Both the position numbers and the translations under genes were made by a program. Below the pieces are notes generated by a model that ran no database searches, was not told the DNA's origin, and worked only from the letters and a program-made list of their open reading frames with translations. 13,242 bases of DNA from an uncultured Actinomycetes bacterium (GTDB lineage: Bacteria > Actinomycetota > Actinomycetes > Nanopelagicales > Nanopelagicaceae). Shown here one piece after another: positions 7,036 to 13,242 of the stretch; the stretch's first letter is position 1; each line of letters starts with the position of its first letter. Location: positions 1-13,242 of the forward strand of contig CAITID010000118.1 of NCBI GenBank assembly GCA_903892335.1, written 5' to 3'.

Positions 7036-7590
7036 TTAGTTATCTGAGGTCTGGACGGTAATTTTAAATACCGCACCTGATGATGCCTGGGTTCCACGGA
7101 AACCGATTTCAGCGGTATTAGCGTTTGCGGCTGACACGTTTACTGAACCAGTTGAGATGTAACTTGAGCTTTGACCCATCGTTGCAGATAGAACGAATGT
7201 TGCAACGTTGTAAGAGGTCGCACCACTGGTTGCAATATTCAGCGGCGTAGCTGAGGTGTCACCGTAGGCGTTAATAGTGAAAAGCTTTCCCTTACATGCA
7301 TCTGCAATTCCAGTGAAGGAGACTGAAGCAAAGTTAAATTGACCAGCACTTGCTGCGTTAGCAAATACTGAACGTGGCACGGCGGTGATGCCATCGCTGT
7401 CACAAGCAGTTGCAACTGCAACGCCTTGACCGAATTCAATTGCACCCGAGTTAAGGGTGATGTTTGCAGCAAGTGTTGAACCAAGAACTGCAACAGCTGC
7501 AAAACCAGCTACTGCTACTAGGCCCCGCACAGAGCTTTTATTTTTGCGCACAGATTTTTGTGGCGCGTTATCAAACTTTAAGATCTCCAT
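7036..7590 (-). CDS. Major secreted fibre subunit, copy 2
   Basis: 184 residues. A basic n-region (RKNKSSVRG) precedes a hydrophobic helix (23-40) ending LGSTLAA, with likely cleavage after Ala41 or Ala42. The mature protein begins near NITLNSGAIEFGQG. This acidic-aromatic motif just after the cleavage site recalls TasA/camelysin proteins, where a short strand follows the signal cut. Cys63 and Cys99 could form a disulfide. The rest is Ser/Thr/Ala/Gly-rich beta sequence with very few charges, as expected for a self-assembling surface protein. It is nearly the same as the product of the neighbouring 7723-8274 gene; the two differ mostly in the first 20 residues and at scattered sites. It has its own promoter at 7662-7690 and a leader of about 65 bases. 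No LPXTG motif or pilin sortase motif is present. Confidence 0.8.
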   Translation of the reverse strand: MEILKFDNAPQKSVRKNKSSVRGLVAVAGFAAVAVLGSTLAANITLNSGAIEFGQGVAVATACDSDGITAVPRSVFANAASAGQFNFASVSFTGIADACKGKLFTINAYGDTSATPLNIATSGATSYNVATFVLSATMGQSSSYISTGSVNVSAANANTAEIGFRGTQASSGAVFKITVQTSDN

Positions 7591-7661
7591 TTATTGATTT
7601 CTTTTCTACTCCAGTTCAAACCCAATTTGAGAGTGAACTTACTGTCTATTCCAACAGGCTT

Positions 7662-7690
7662 AATCTAGGGGGTAGCCCTCTTGGGGTCAA
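7662..7690 (-). promoter_or_regulatory. Promoter of the 7036-7590 subunit gene
   Basis: On the minus strand TTGACC (7685-7690) and TAGATT (7662-7667) are 17 bases apart, a very good sigma70-type match. Transcription would begin near 7655, giving a leader of about 65 bases. The spacer is G/C-rich (AGAGGGCTACCCCC), which is unusual beside the AT-rich surroundings. Confidence 0.65.
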
Positions 7691-7722
7691 GAAAATAGGT
7701 GAGATTGCGGGTGAAAAGAAAT

Positions 7723-8274
7723 TTAATTACTGGTCTGGACAGTAATTTTAAAGACCGCACCAGAGGATGCCTGGGTTCCGCGGAAACCGATTTCAGCGGT
7801 ATCAGCATTTGAGGCTGCTACGTTTACTGAACCAGTTGAGATGTAACTTGAACTTTGACCCATCGTTGCAGATAGAACGAATGTTGCAACGTTGTATGAG
7901 GTCGCACCACTGGTTGCAATATTCAGCGGCGTAGCTGAGGTGTCACCATAGGCGTTAACAGTGAAAAGCTTTCCAGTACATGAATCTGCAATTCCAGTAA
8001 AGGAAATTGAGGCAAGGTTAAATTGACCGGCACTTGAAGCATTAGCGAATACTGAACGCGGTGTGGCAACGATTCCATCGGTATCGCAAGCAGTTGCAAC
8101 TGCAACGCCTTGACCGAATTCTATTGCACCAGAGTTAAGAGTGATGTTTGCAGCAAATGTTGAACCAAGGACTGCAACAGCTGCAAATCCAGCTAAAGCA
8201 ACTAAGCCACGAATTGAAGTTTTGTTTTTACGCGCTGTTGTATTTGTAGATGAACCTTCAAAATCAATTAGCAT
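7723..8274 (-). CDS. Major secreted fibre subunit, copy 1
   Basis: 183 residues with the same plan as the 7036-7590 product: basic n-region (ARKNKTSIRG), hydrophobic helix (23-40) ending LGSTFAA, then NITLNSGAIEFGQG, Cys63 and Cys99, and a low-charge beta body. The two genes are a tandem duplication separated by 132 bases; within the segment 7829-7975 only 5 of 147 bases differ from 7145-7291. The start codons fit exactly, while the first 15 residues are unlike. The ATG has a good AAGGA site (8281-8285) and its own promoter (8304-8332). I infer a major structural subunit cut by the SipW-like peptidase. What the two near-copies do differently is not visible; dosage or alternating expression are both possible. 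Confidence 0.8.
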   Translation of the reverse strand: MLIDFEGSSTNTTARKNKTSIRGLVALAGFAAVAVLGSTFAANITLNSGAIEFGQGVAVATACDTDGIVATPRSVFANASSAGQFNLASISFTGIADSCTGKLFTVNAYGDTSATPLNIATSGATSYNVATFVLSATMGQSSSYISTGSVNVAASNADTAEIGFRGTQASSGAVFKITVQTSN

Positions 8275-8280
8275 TTGGAT

Positions 8281-8285
8281 TCCTT
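8281..8285 (-). promoter_or_regulatory. Ribosome binding site of the 7723-8274 gene
   Basis: AAGGA on the minus strand, six bases before the ATG, is the clearest Shine-Dalgarno site among the two near-identical subunit genes; the 7590 gene has only an A-rich AAAGAAA. This would favour higher translation of this copy. Confidence 0.55.
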
Positions 8286-8303
8286 AGCTTTTCTGGTGGT
8301 TGG

Positions 8304-8332
8304 ATATTAACTTATTGGATTATTGGAATCAA
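8304..8332 (-). promoter_or_regulatory. Promoter of the 7723-8274 subunit gene
   Basis: On the minus strand TTGATT (8327-8332) and TAATAT (8304-8309) are 17 bases apart. The -35 element overlaps the stop codon of the upstream subunit gene. The predicted transcript start is near 8297, leaving a short leader of about 22 bases that includes the ribosome binding site. Confidence 0.65.
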
Positions 8333-9078
8333 GCCGTTGGGCTAGCCGATGAAGTCGGGGTCGCAGATGGGGTGGGCTGCGGAATCTGAGCACTGGCACC
8401 TGGGTTATCAATGGTCTCCACCGTGGTCCGGCGCACTGTTTGGCCATCAATATTGACTGTTGTCTTTGCTGGATCTATATAGAAGGTGACATCACCATTT
8501 TGTGCGCTCAGGACGGTTCCATCGTAAACAGAGGTACCAGAAACTGAGACTGCAACATTAGCTAATAGTGGACCTGAGATTAGGCCACCAATTCCAGTTA
8601 AGTATGACAAACCAAGAGCTGATGAATCACTCAGATTAGAAACTGGAACAGAAGAAGGAATTGATACTTGTAAAACCTTTGCTTCAGGAGCAGAACCAAT
8701 TGTAATTTCAGAAGATGCGCCATCAATTAATCTGATTCGAAGTTTTTTGCCAGCACAAGAGGCTAAATCTAAGTTTGAAACTGTGACAGTTCGTACTCTA
8801 AAAAATCCAGCAGATGAATCTTGTGGTGTTGGGGCGCCATGCCACTCTTCACCAAGGGCCACATAAATTTTTTGATCACACGCAGTTGCTTGTTGTGAAC
8901 CTTGACCAAATTCAAGTGAGCCAGTTCCAACAGTCACACTTGCCGCAAAAGTTGATAGCACTAATGGAATTGCAGTAAGAATTGCTGTTCCAAAAATAAT
9001 TTTGTGTTTAAATTTTCCTGATCCACCAAAGCCAGAATCCACGCGACCACTTAAGGGTGAGTTTAGATTTCTGCCCAA
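8329..9078 (-). CDS. Secreted subunit with Pro/Ser/Thr-rich tail
   Basis: 249 residues from a TTG start, chosen because a strong AGAGGAG site lies five bases upstream. A Gly/Ser-rich, basic N-terminus (1-26) is followed by a signal helix (27-44) ending LSTFAA, then SVTVGTGSLEFGQG (47-60), matching the motif of the other subunits. Cys67 and Cys108 are the conserved pair. The body is longer than that of the major subunits (about 180 residues of beta sequence). It ends in a low-complexity tail (PQPTPSATPTSSASPTA), suited to a flexible spacer or O-glycosylation. It is the first subunit gene of the block and has its own promoter. I infer an accessory subunit, possibly the wall-embedded base. No anchor helix or sorting signal follows the tail. 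Confidence 0.75.
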   Translation of the reverse strand: MGRNLNSPLSGRVDSGFGGSGKFKHKIIFGTAILTAIPLVLSTFAASVTVGTGSLEFGQGSQQATACDQKIYVALGEEWHGAPTPQDSSAGFFRVRTVTVSNLDLASCAGKKLRIRLIDGASSEITIGSAPEAKVLQVSIPSSVPVSNLSDSSALGLSYLTGIGGLISGPLLANVAVSVSGTSVYDGTVLSAQNGDVTFYIDPAKTTVNIDGQTVRRTTVETIDNPGASAQIPQPTPSATPTSSASPTA

Positions 9079-9083
9079 GATCG

Positions 9084-9090
9084 CTCCTCT
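9084..9090 (-). promoter_or_regulatory. Ribosome binding site that fixes a TTG start
   Basis: AGAGGAG on the minus strand, five bases before TTG at 9076-9078, is the strongest Shine-Dalgarno match in the window. It supports the TTG start over any later ATG/GTG, which would remove the signal peptide's basic region. Confidence 0.65.
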
Positions 9091-9120
9091 CGCCTTAACT
9101 GGAATAAAAGTCTAGAGCGC

Positions 9121-9150
9121 ACTTTAGCCTGAAATCCGAATCCCTTTCAA
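9121..9150 (-). promoter_or_regulatory. Possible promoter of the subunit block
   Basis: On the minus strand TTGAAA (9145-9150) and TAAAGT (9121-9126) are 18 bases apart, giving a predicted start near 9114 and a leader of about 36 bases. It sits in the 93-base gap before the first subunit gene. The -10 element matches the consensus only in four of six positions. Confidence 0.45.
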
Positions 9151-9171
9151 GCAGGCTCATTTCAAAACCAC

Positions 9172-9951
9172 CTATTTAAGATTTATTCCACTCTTGTTGG
9201 TGCTCATTTCAAGCCCCATTGATCGGAAGGCTATGGTGGTAGAGCTCTTAGCAAAATCACAGAATGTTCGCTTCACTCCGGGATTGCTCATGGCGACTAG
9301 TTCAATAACAATCGAGCGATCAGCCAATCCCCCGGCAGTAGAAAAAGCCATCAAGCCACCCTCAGAATTGATTAAATTTGCAACATCATTTGTTTTACCC
9401 GATACAAACAAGGTTGATGATTGATCGCCAACAATTATCGAACCATTTGCTACAACATCGGAGGTTTGGCGCTTACCTGCAATATCGAGATTAACATTTG
9501 CACCGGTAATGCAAGCAAGCACATATTCAGATCCACTGATGCTCAGTTGCGGCAAGTACTTAGTCATAGCTCTTGGATCAATAGTTAATGTTGCTGGTGC
9601 CTTAATAATAAATTTTGGCTGAGTAGCAAGTGCGGTGGTGCTCTCTTTAATTGAGATTACCGTCAGCGTTTCACCAATAGTTGATGTGTCAACAGGTGCA
9701 GCTGATGTAGTGGCTTCAGGAGTTGCAGTAGTTGAATCAACAGTTGCCGTTTGGGTCTCTTGTGGGGCTACTACCTCTGATGTTTGATCTGGTGAATTCT
9801 CCGTTGCCGATGTTGGCGCAACCACAATAATGATTCCAGCAAGTAGGGCTAGGAATCCAAGACGTGAAAATAACTTAACAAATGCCCGATCATCATTGAA
9901 AAGTCCAATGATGCGATCTGCTAATTGATATCTTAGATTCTTCAAAAACAT
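9172..9951 (-). CDS. Membrane-anchored Thr/Ser-rich extracytoplasmic protein
   Basis: 259 residues, family not recognised. A basic cytoplasmic N-terminus (1-31) leads into one helix (about 32-46, FLALLAGIIIVV). A Thr/Ser/Ala/Pro-rich linker follows (48-95), then a beta-rich outer domain (96-259) with Cys147 (VLACITGANVNLDI) and Cys231 (RTFCDFAKSS). No AXA-type cut is obvious after the helix, though PTSATEN leaves one possible. The linker looks suited to O-glycosylation or to crossing the wall. It lies between the ligase-like gene and the subunit genes on the same strand, with a promoter-like element right before its ATG (9958-9986). It lacks the E-F/Y-G-Q-G motif, so it is not simply another subunit; an anchor or accessory role is an inference from position. 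Confidence 0.65.
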   Translation of the reverse strand: MFLKNLRYQLADRIIGLFNDDRAFVKLFSRLGFLALLAGIIIVVAPTSATENSPDQTSEVVAPQETQTATVDSTTATPEATTSAAPVDTSTIGETLTVISIKESTTALATQPKFIIKAPATLTIDPRAMTKYLPQLSISGSEYVLACITGANVNLDIAGKRQTSDVVANGSIIVGDQSSTLFVSGKTNDVANLINSEGGLMAFSTAGGLADRSIVIELVAMSNPGVKRTFCDFAKSSTTIAFRSMGLEMSTNKSGINLK

Positions 9952-9957
9952 GGCTTT

Positions 9958-9986
9958 AATATACCGCCTAGATTTAACCGAGGTAA
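9958..9986 (-). promoter_or_regulatory. Promoter consistent with a leaderless start at 9951
   Basis: On the minus strand TATATT (9958-9963) lies 17 bases after a weak TTACCT (9981-9986). The start expected 6-7 bases after the -10 falls on or next to the ATG at 9951, and no strong Shine-Dalgarno site is present. Leaderless mRNAs are common in actinobacteria. Confidence 0.5.
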
Positions 9987-9987
9987 A

Positions 9988-11730
9988 TTACTCAACGACG
10001 ATTAAGCCAGGGTTTAGTTTCATTAACTGCTTATCCACCAGATCATCTAAGAAATCATCTCCGGCCTTATTTGCATAAAGGGCAGCGAAATTGATTACCT
10101 GTTGCCTACTTGGAGCAATCTCAATTAACTCATAAATTATTGTTTTCATAACTGGTAGATCACCTTGGTTATATGCAATCTTTGCCAAAGTAACCCAAGC
10201 TTCCACACAATTTGGATTGCCCTTTATCTGATCCTGCGAGAAGATAATTAGATCCTTCTCGCCATTTTTACTAACCATTGATGCAATGCTTGGATAGTAA
10301 ATAATGCAAGGCAAGAAGTTGTTGTATTTGATTTGCGTTCTGGCAGTTGGCTCTTTGACAGATTTATCGGTAGCGCGCAGATAATCTAACTGTGCTGGAA
10401 TGAAGTTCACTAGAACATAGATTGTTGGCAGAATTAACGCAGGAATTAAAGCAGCACTAATAACTTTATAGCGAAGGTTTGGTTTTATAGCTACGCCTCG
10501 ATAAGCCTGTCCAATAATAAATCCGGCCAATGCCCAGAATAAATACTTGTGTGGCAAAGTGATTGGACTGATCGCGGCATTGGTTGTGAATACAAATAGG
10601 TAGATGCCAATTGCTCCATATTGCAAACGATTCTTTTGATCGCGCTCATGCAAAATACAAAATGCCCGGATTAAAAGTGCTAGTAATAAAACAAATGCAA
10701 TGATGCCAAGAATGCCTAAGGTGGCAAGTGTTTGTGCAGGGGCTGCATGTGCATCATTTGCTAAAAGTGTTGGATTATTTTGAACCGATAAAATAGTTCG
10801 GTACTGCTCGTAATAACTTCCATAATGATCTGGCCCAACACCTGTTAAAGGTGAAGAGAAAAATTGCCTGGTAGCAGCTAACCAAAACTGCCCACGAATT
10901 TGTACCTGGATATCATTTCCAAGAACTGGAATAAATGAGCCAAGAAAAGGCATCAAGAAAATTACCTCAAGCCAGATAACTATGCCCAGGGTGCCGAAGA
11001 ATGTTTTGGAATTTAATGTTAAGTTATATCTTGGTATATATGACCTGAATCTATAAATTAATACTGCAACTAAAATAATGGCAATATCAACATATGATTG
11101 AAGCGGACCTGCCAAATAAACTGCATAAAGGTTTACTAATATAAAAAAGGTAAAGAGTATTTTGCGCGGCCGTGGCACAGTTGGCATCAAATACACAAAT
11201 AGGGCGAAGCCAGTTCCGACATATGCACCGAAGAAATCAAGATTTCCTAGGGTGCCTGTTACGCCAACATCTCCTGGCATATCAATTACCTTGTAGTGCT
11301 GCAGCAATCCAATCACTGAGACAATAAAAATTGTAGTTACATATATTTGAGCTAGTTTGTGGATCTGCGATAGTGAAAATTGGGAGTGGTAAATCGCAAT
11401 GATAATTAGGCAAAATAATGAAATCGCACCGGTATACCGGCCTGAATCACCAGTCAGTGATCCAATTAGATCTGGTGCGCTGAGCGTAGAGGCCAGGACG
11501 GCAAGAACTAATCCCCAGACCAAGAAAATTACTTTAAGTGGAAGTTCAAATCTGTTATGGCGCAAAATCATGTAAACCGCATAGGCGATAGCAATAATCA
11601 TCAAAAAGACAAAGTGAACAGGTGCGTTTTTATCAAATCCGTAAGGAAAAATATCTACTGGAATATGACCAAGGGCCAGAATTAAATAGAGCAGTCCCGA
11701 TGCAATAACTAATCTATTTGCTTTAAGCAC
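9988..11730 (-). CDS. O-antigen ligase/polymerase-like (Wzy_C) membrane protein with C-terminal TPR-like part
   Basis: 580 residues with about ten to twelve membrane helices over 1-445 and a soluble C-terminal part (450-580) of helical, TPR-like pattern (NPNCVEAWVTLAKIAYNQGD). Marks of the Wzy/WaaL/PglL superfamily are visible: GTLGNLDFFGAY (159-170); an outer loop from R279 with GQFWLAATRQFFSSPLTGVG, then the G-V-G-P-D-H-Y-G turn (298-305); and His328 (NDAHAAPAQTLATLG). In this superfamily the large loop between late helices joins a lipid-linked glycan to another sugar, to lipid A or to a protein. With no lipid A in actinobacteria, surface-polysaccharide polymerisation or O-glycosylation of secreted proteins are the likely roles; the Ser/Thr-rich proteins encoded downstream are possible acceptors, by inference only. 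The GTG start has a TATGAT box six bases upstream and no clear ribosome site. Confidence 0.78.
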   Translation of the reverse strand: MLKANRLVIASGLLYLILALGHIPVDIFPYGFDKNAPVHFVFLMIIAIAYAVYMILRHNRFELPLKVIFLVWGLVLAVLASTLSAPDLIGSLTGDSGRYTGAISLFCLIIIAIYHSQFSLSQIHKLAQIYVTTIFIVSVIGLLQHYKVIDMPGDVGVTGTLGNLDFFGAYVGTGFALFVYLMPTVPRPRKILFTFFILVNLYAVYLAGPLQSYVDIAIILVAVLIYRFRSYIPRYNLTLNSKTFFGTLGIVIWLEVIFLMPFLGSFIPVLGNDIQVQIRGQFWLAATRQFFSSPLTGVGPDHYGSYYEQYRTILSVQNNPTLLANDAHAAPAQTLATLGILGIIAFVLLLALLIRAFCILHERDQKNRLQYGAIGIYLFVFTTNAAISPITLPHKYLFWALAGFIIGQAYRGVAIKPNLRYKVISAALIPALILPTIYVLVNFIPAQLDYLRATDKSVKEPTARTQIKYNNFLPCIIYYPSIASMVSKNGEKDLIIFSQDQIKGNPNCVEAWVTLAKIAYNQGDLPVMKTIIYELIEIAPSRQQVINFAALYANKAGDDFLDDLVDKQLMKLNPGLIVVE

Positions 11731-11736
11731 CCACAG

Positions 11737-11742
11737 ATCATA
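11737..11742 (-). promoter_or_regulatory. -10 element consistent with a leaderless GTG start at 11730
   Basis: TATGAT on the minus strand matches the -10 consensus in five of six positions and ends seven bases before the G of GTG, so transcription would begin at the start codon. No good -35 and no Shine-Dalgarno site are seen; an out-of-frame ATG inside the box reads only seven codons. Confidence 0.45.
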
Positions 11743-11784
11743 GGAGAGATTTACGGCTTTTCATAAAAGGCTTAGGTGCAGCTA

Positions 11785-13113
11785 TTACTTCTCGATCTCC
11801 TTAATCAGATCAAAATCACTGCCACCTAATTGGCCTTGCGCGGCGTATAAATCTAACTTTGCCCGAGTATCAGCAATATCTAAGTTTCGCATTGTTAATT
11901 GACCAATTCGATCACTTGGTCCAAAGGCAGCATCTTCTGTTCGCTCCATTGATAACTTTTCAGGTGAGTAAGAAAGCGCAGGTCCTGTTGTATTAATAAT
12001 TGAGAAATCATCACCGCGGCGCAAGCGAATTGTGACAGCTCCTGTAATTGCAGATGCCACCCATCTTGTTAATGATTCGCGAAGCATTAATGCTTGTGGA
12101 TCAAACCAGCGACCTTCATAGAGCAGGCGACCTAAGCGGCGACCCTCTGCATGGTAATTAGCGATGGTGTCTTCGTTATGTATGGCACTGACTAATCTTT
12201 CATATGCAATAAATAAAAGCGCCATACCAGGTGCTTCATAGATGCCACGGCTCTTTGCTTCAATGATTCGGTTTTCAATTTGATCTGACATACCAATTCC
12301 ATGGCGACCACCAATTGAATTTACTTCTTTAATTAACTCAACTGGGTCTTTAAAGGATTTGCCGTTAACAGCAACTGGGCGCCCTTGCGAGAACTCAATC
12401 TTTACATCCTCACTATCAATCTTTACTGATGCATCCCAAAACTTAACTCCCATAATTGGCTCTACTAATTCAATTGAAGAATCTAGCTCCTCTAGTTTTT
12501 TTGCCTCATGTGTTGCACCTAAAATATTGGCATCAGTTGAGTACGCCTTCAAAGCACTGTCGCGGTAAGGCAGGTTGTGATCCTTTAGCCACTGCGACAT
12601 CTCTTTGCGGCCACCAAGTTCGGCAACAAATGCCTCATCAAGCCATGGCTTATAAATCTTTAGCTTTGGATTAGCAAGAAGTCCGTAACGATAAAACCGT
12701 TCGATGTCATTACCTTTATAGGTAGAGCCATCTCCCCAAATCAAAACGTTGTCTTTGAGCATTGCACGAACTAGTAATGTGCCAGTTACCGCTCTGCCTA
12801 ATGGTGTTGTGTTGAAGTACTGCTTGCCACCACTTCTAATATGAAAGGCACCGCAGGCAATTGCAGCTAAGCCCTCTTCAACTAATGCACTCTTGCAATC
12901 AACTAAGCGAGCAATCTGCGCGCCATACTCTTTGGCACGATCTGGCACGCCAGCAATATTTGTTTCATCATATTGACCAAGATCTGCGGTGTATGTGCAA
13001 GGTGTTGCACCCTTTGCCTTCATCCAAGCAACTGCAACTGAGGTATCTAGGCCACCGCTAAATGCGATGCCAACCTTTTCGCCAACTGGCAGTGATGCTA
13101 GAACTTTGGACAT
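11785..13113 (-). CDS. argG: Argininosuccinate synthase
   Basis: 442 residues, close to the roughly 447 of the E. coli-type enzyme and longer than the roughly 400 of the common actinobacterial type. It joins citrulline and aspartate with ATP use to give argininosuccinate, the penultimate step of arginine synthesis, in the cytoplasm. The ATP-binding PP-loop (AFSGGLDTS, 17-25) is intact. Other family marks are TADLGQYDE, GDGSTYKGND and ERFYRYG, RDSALKAYSTDANILGATHE and GGRHGIGMSDQIENRIIEAK. The ATG lies 9 bases after the stop of the upstream gene and has no good Shine-Dalgarno site; a TAGGCT six bases before the ATG could be a poor -10 of a leaderless transcript. No argH or other arginine gene is seen in the window. 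The gap to the ligase-like gene is 54 bases, with no strong terminator. Confidence 0.95.
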   Translation of the reverse strand: MSKVLASLPVGEKVGIAFSGGLDTSVAVAWMKAKGATPCTYTADLGQYDETNIAGVPDRAKEYGAQIARLVDCKSALVEEGLAAIACGAFHIRSGGKQYFNTTPLGRAVTGTLLVRAMLKDNVLIWGDGSTYKGNDIERFYRYGLLANPKLKIYKPWLDEAFVAELGGRKEMSQWLKDHNLPYRDSALKAYSTDANILGATHEAKKLEELDSSIELVEPIMGVKFWDASVKIDSEDVKIEFSQGRPVAVNGKSFKDPVELIKEVNSIGGRHGIGMSDQIENRIIEAKSRGIYEAPGMALLFIAYERLVSAIHNEDTIANYHAEGRRLGRLLYEGRWFDPQALMLRESLTRWVASAITGAVTIRLRRGDDFSIINTTGPALSYSPEKLSMERTEDAAFGPSDRIGQLTMRNLDIADTRAKLDLYAAQGQLGGSDFDLIKEIEK

Positions 13114-13122
13114 GAGGTTAGC

Positions 13123-13242
13123 CTAACTTAAAGATTGCCACTCTCGTTTGAGAATTGCAAAGATCCAGGTGCTCGTCCACTCACCCTTAAAGAAATCATC
13201 CTCGGTATGAGAAGCTTCTAACCTAAGACCTAATCTTTCACA
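13123..13242 (-). CDS. C-terminal end of a probable GNAT acetyltransferase, partial
   Basis: The minus-strand frame entering from the right edge is open for 39 codons and ends in TAG at 13123-13125. The visible end (LGLRLEASHTEDDFF, then KGEWTSTWIFAILKREW) has the look of the last strand and helix of RimJ/RimL-type GNAT acetyltransferases, where a G-F-R-x-E strand is followed by G-x-W-x-D/S-x-x-x-F/Y-A-I-L-x-x-E-W. The start and the acetyl-CoA loop are outside the window, so the substrate cannot be told. Its stop is 9 bases from the argG start, and the two may share a transcript. Confidence 0.6.
   Translation of the reverse strand, partial: CERLGLRLEASHTEDDFFKGEWTSTWIFAILKREWQSLS

Noticed and set aside
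7668..7684. G/C-rich stretch AGAGGGCTACCCCC as a possible terminator between the twin subunit genes.
   Set aside because: Only a four-base stem can form and there is no T-run; it is better explained as the spacer of the promoter at 7662-7690.
7464..7745. Plus-strand open frame of 93 codons over the start of the 7036-7590 gene and its promoter.
   Set aside because: It is antisense to a well-supported secreted subunit, has no ribosome site and codes for a Gln/Leu-rich sequence typical of an overlapping frame.
7036..9078. Reading the subunit genes as type IV or LPXTG pilins.
   Set aside because: There is no prepilin peptidase motif, no LPXTG-type sorting signal and no sortase gene; the SipW-type peptidase and the motif after the cut fit better.
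11752..11775. Possible terminator after argG (CTTTT and AAAAG facing each other around a three-base loop).
   Set aside because: Only five A/T-rich base pairs form, the flanks do not pair and no T-run follows on the minus strand.

Overview
The window looks like chromosomal DNA from a compact, AT-rich actinobacterium. I infer a freshwater acI-type lineage (Nanopelagicales). The basis is an AT-rich genome with very tight gene packing, 1-4 bp overlaps, frequent GTG/TTG starts, sigma70-like promoters of which two or three sit against the start codon, and SipW-like surface genes beside housekeeping argG. The taxonomic guess rests on general character, not on a marker gene.

Layout. (1) The left plus-strand block, 2-1998, holds the C-terminal end of a large repeat-built surface protein. 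After it come two overlapping genes for a two-helix membrane protein and a single-helix protein whose helix resembles the MotB/ExbD ion-channel helix with its conserved Asp. (2) A long minus-strand block runs from 9078 down to 2000. It encodes four related secreted subunits (8329-9078, 7723-8274, 7036-7590, 6221-6880), a SipW-type signal peptidase I with a Ser/His active site (5532-6212), a ten-helix membrane protein with an outside beta domain (3951-5531), a secreted collagen/tail-fibre-like protein whose C-terminal part resembles the subunits (2992-3954), a Lys-rich soluble protein (2363-2992) and a tiny membrane protein resembling a catalytically dead signal peptidase (2000-2353). (3) On the same strand upstream are a Thr/Ser-rich membrane-anchored protein (9172-9951), a Wzy/PglL-type O-antigen ligase-like protein (9988-11730), argG (11785-13113) and the 3' end of a probable GNAT acetyltransferase (13123-13242).

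How the parts may work together. The central block reads as a surface-fibre or surface-layer locus comparable in logic to Bacillus sipW-tasA. A dedicated SipW-like peptidase would cut subunits that share a hydrophobic signal ending near Ala-Ala, then a conserved acidic-aromatic motif (I/L-E-F/Y-G-Q-G) and a Cys pair 31-41 residues apart. Two of the subunits are near-identical tandem copies, each with its own good promoter, and paired hairpins separate them from the downstream assembly genes, which suggests abundant major subunits and scarcer processing proteins. The large adhesin, the stator-like pair and the ligase may belong to the same surface programme, but that link is by neighbourhood only.

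No tRNA, rRNA, CRISPR array, insertion sequence or phage module was seen. No gene-free stretch exceeds 300 bases; the longest gaps are 6881-7035 and 7591-7722, both described below.
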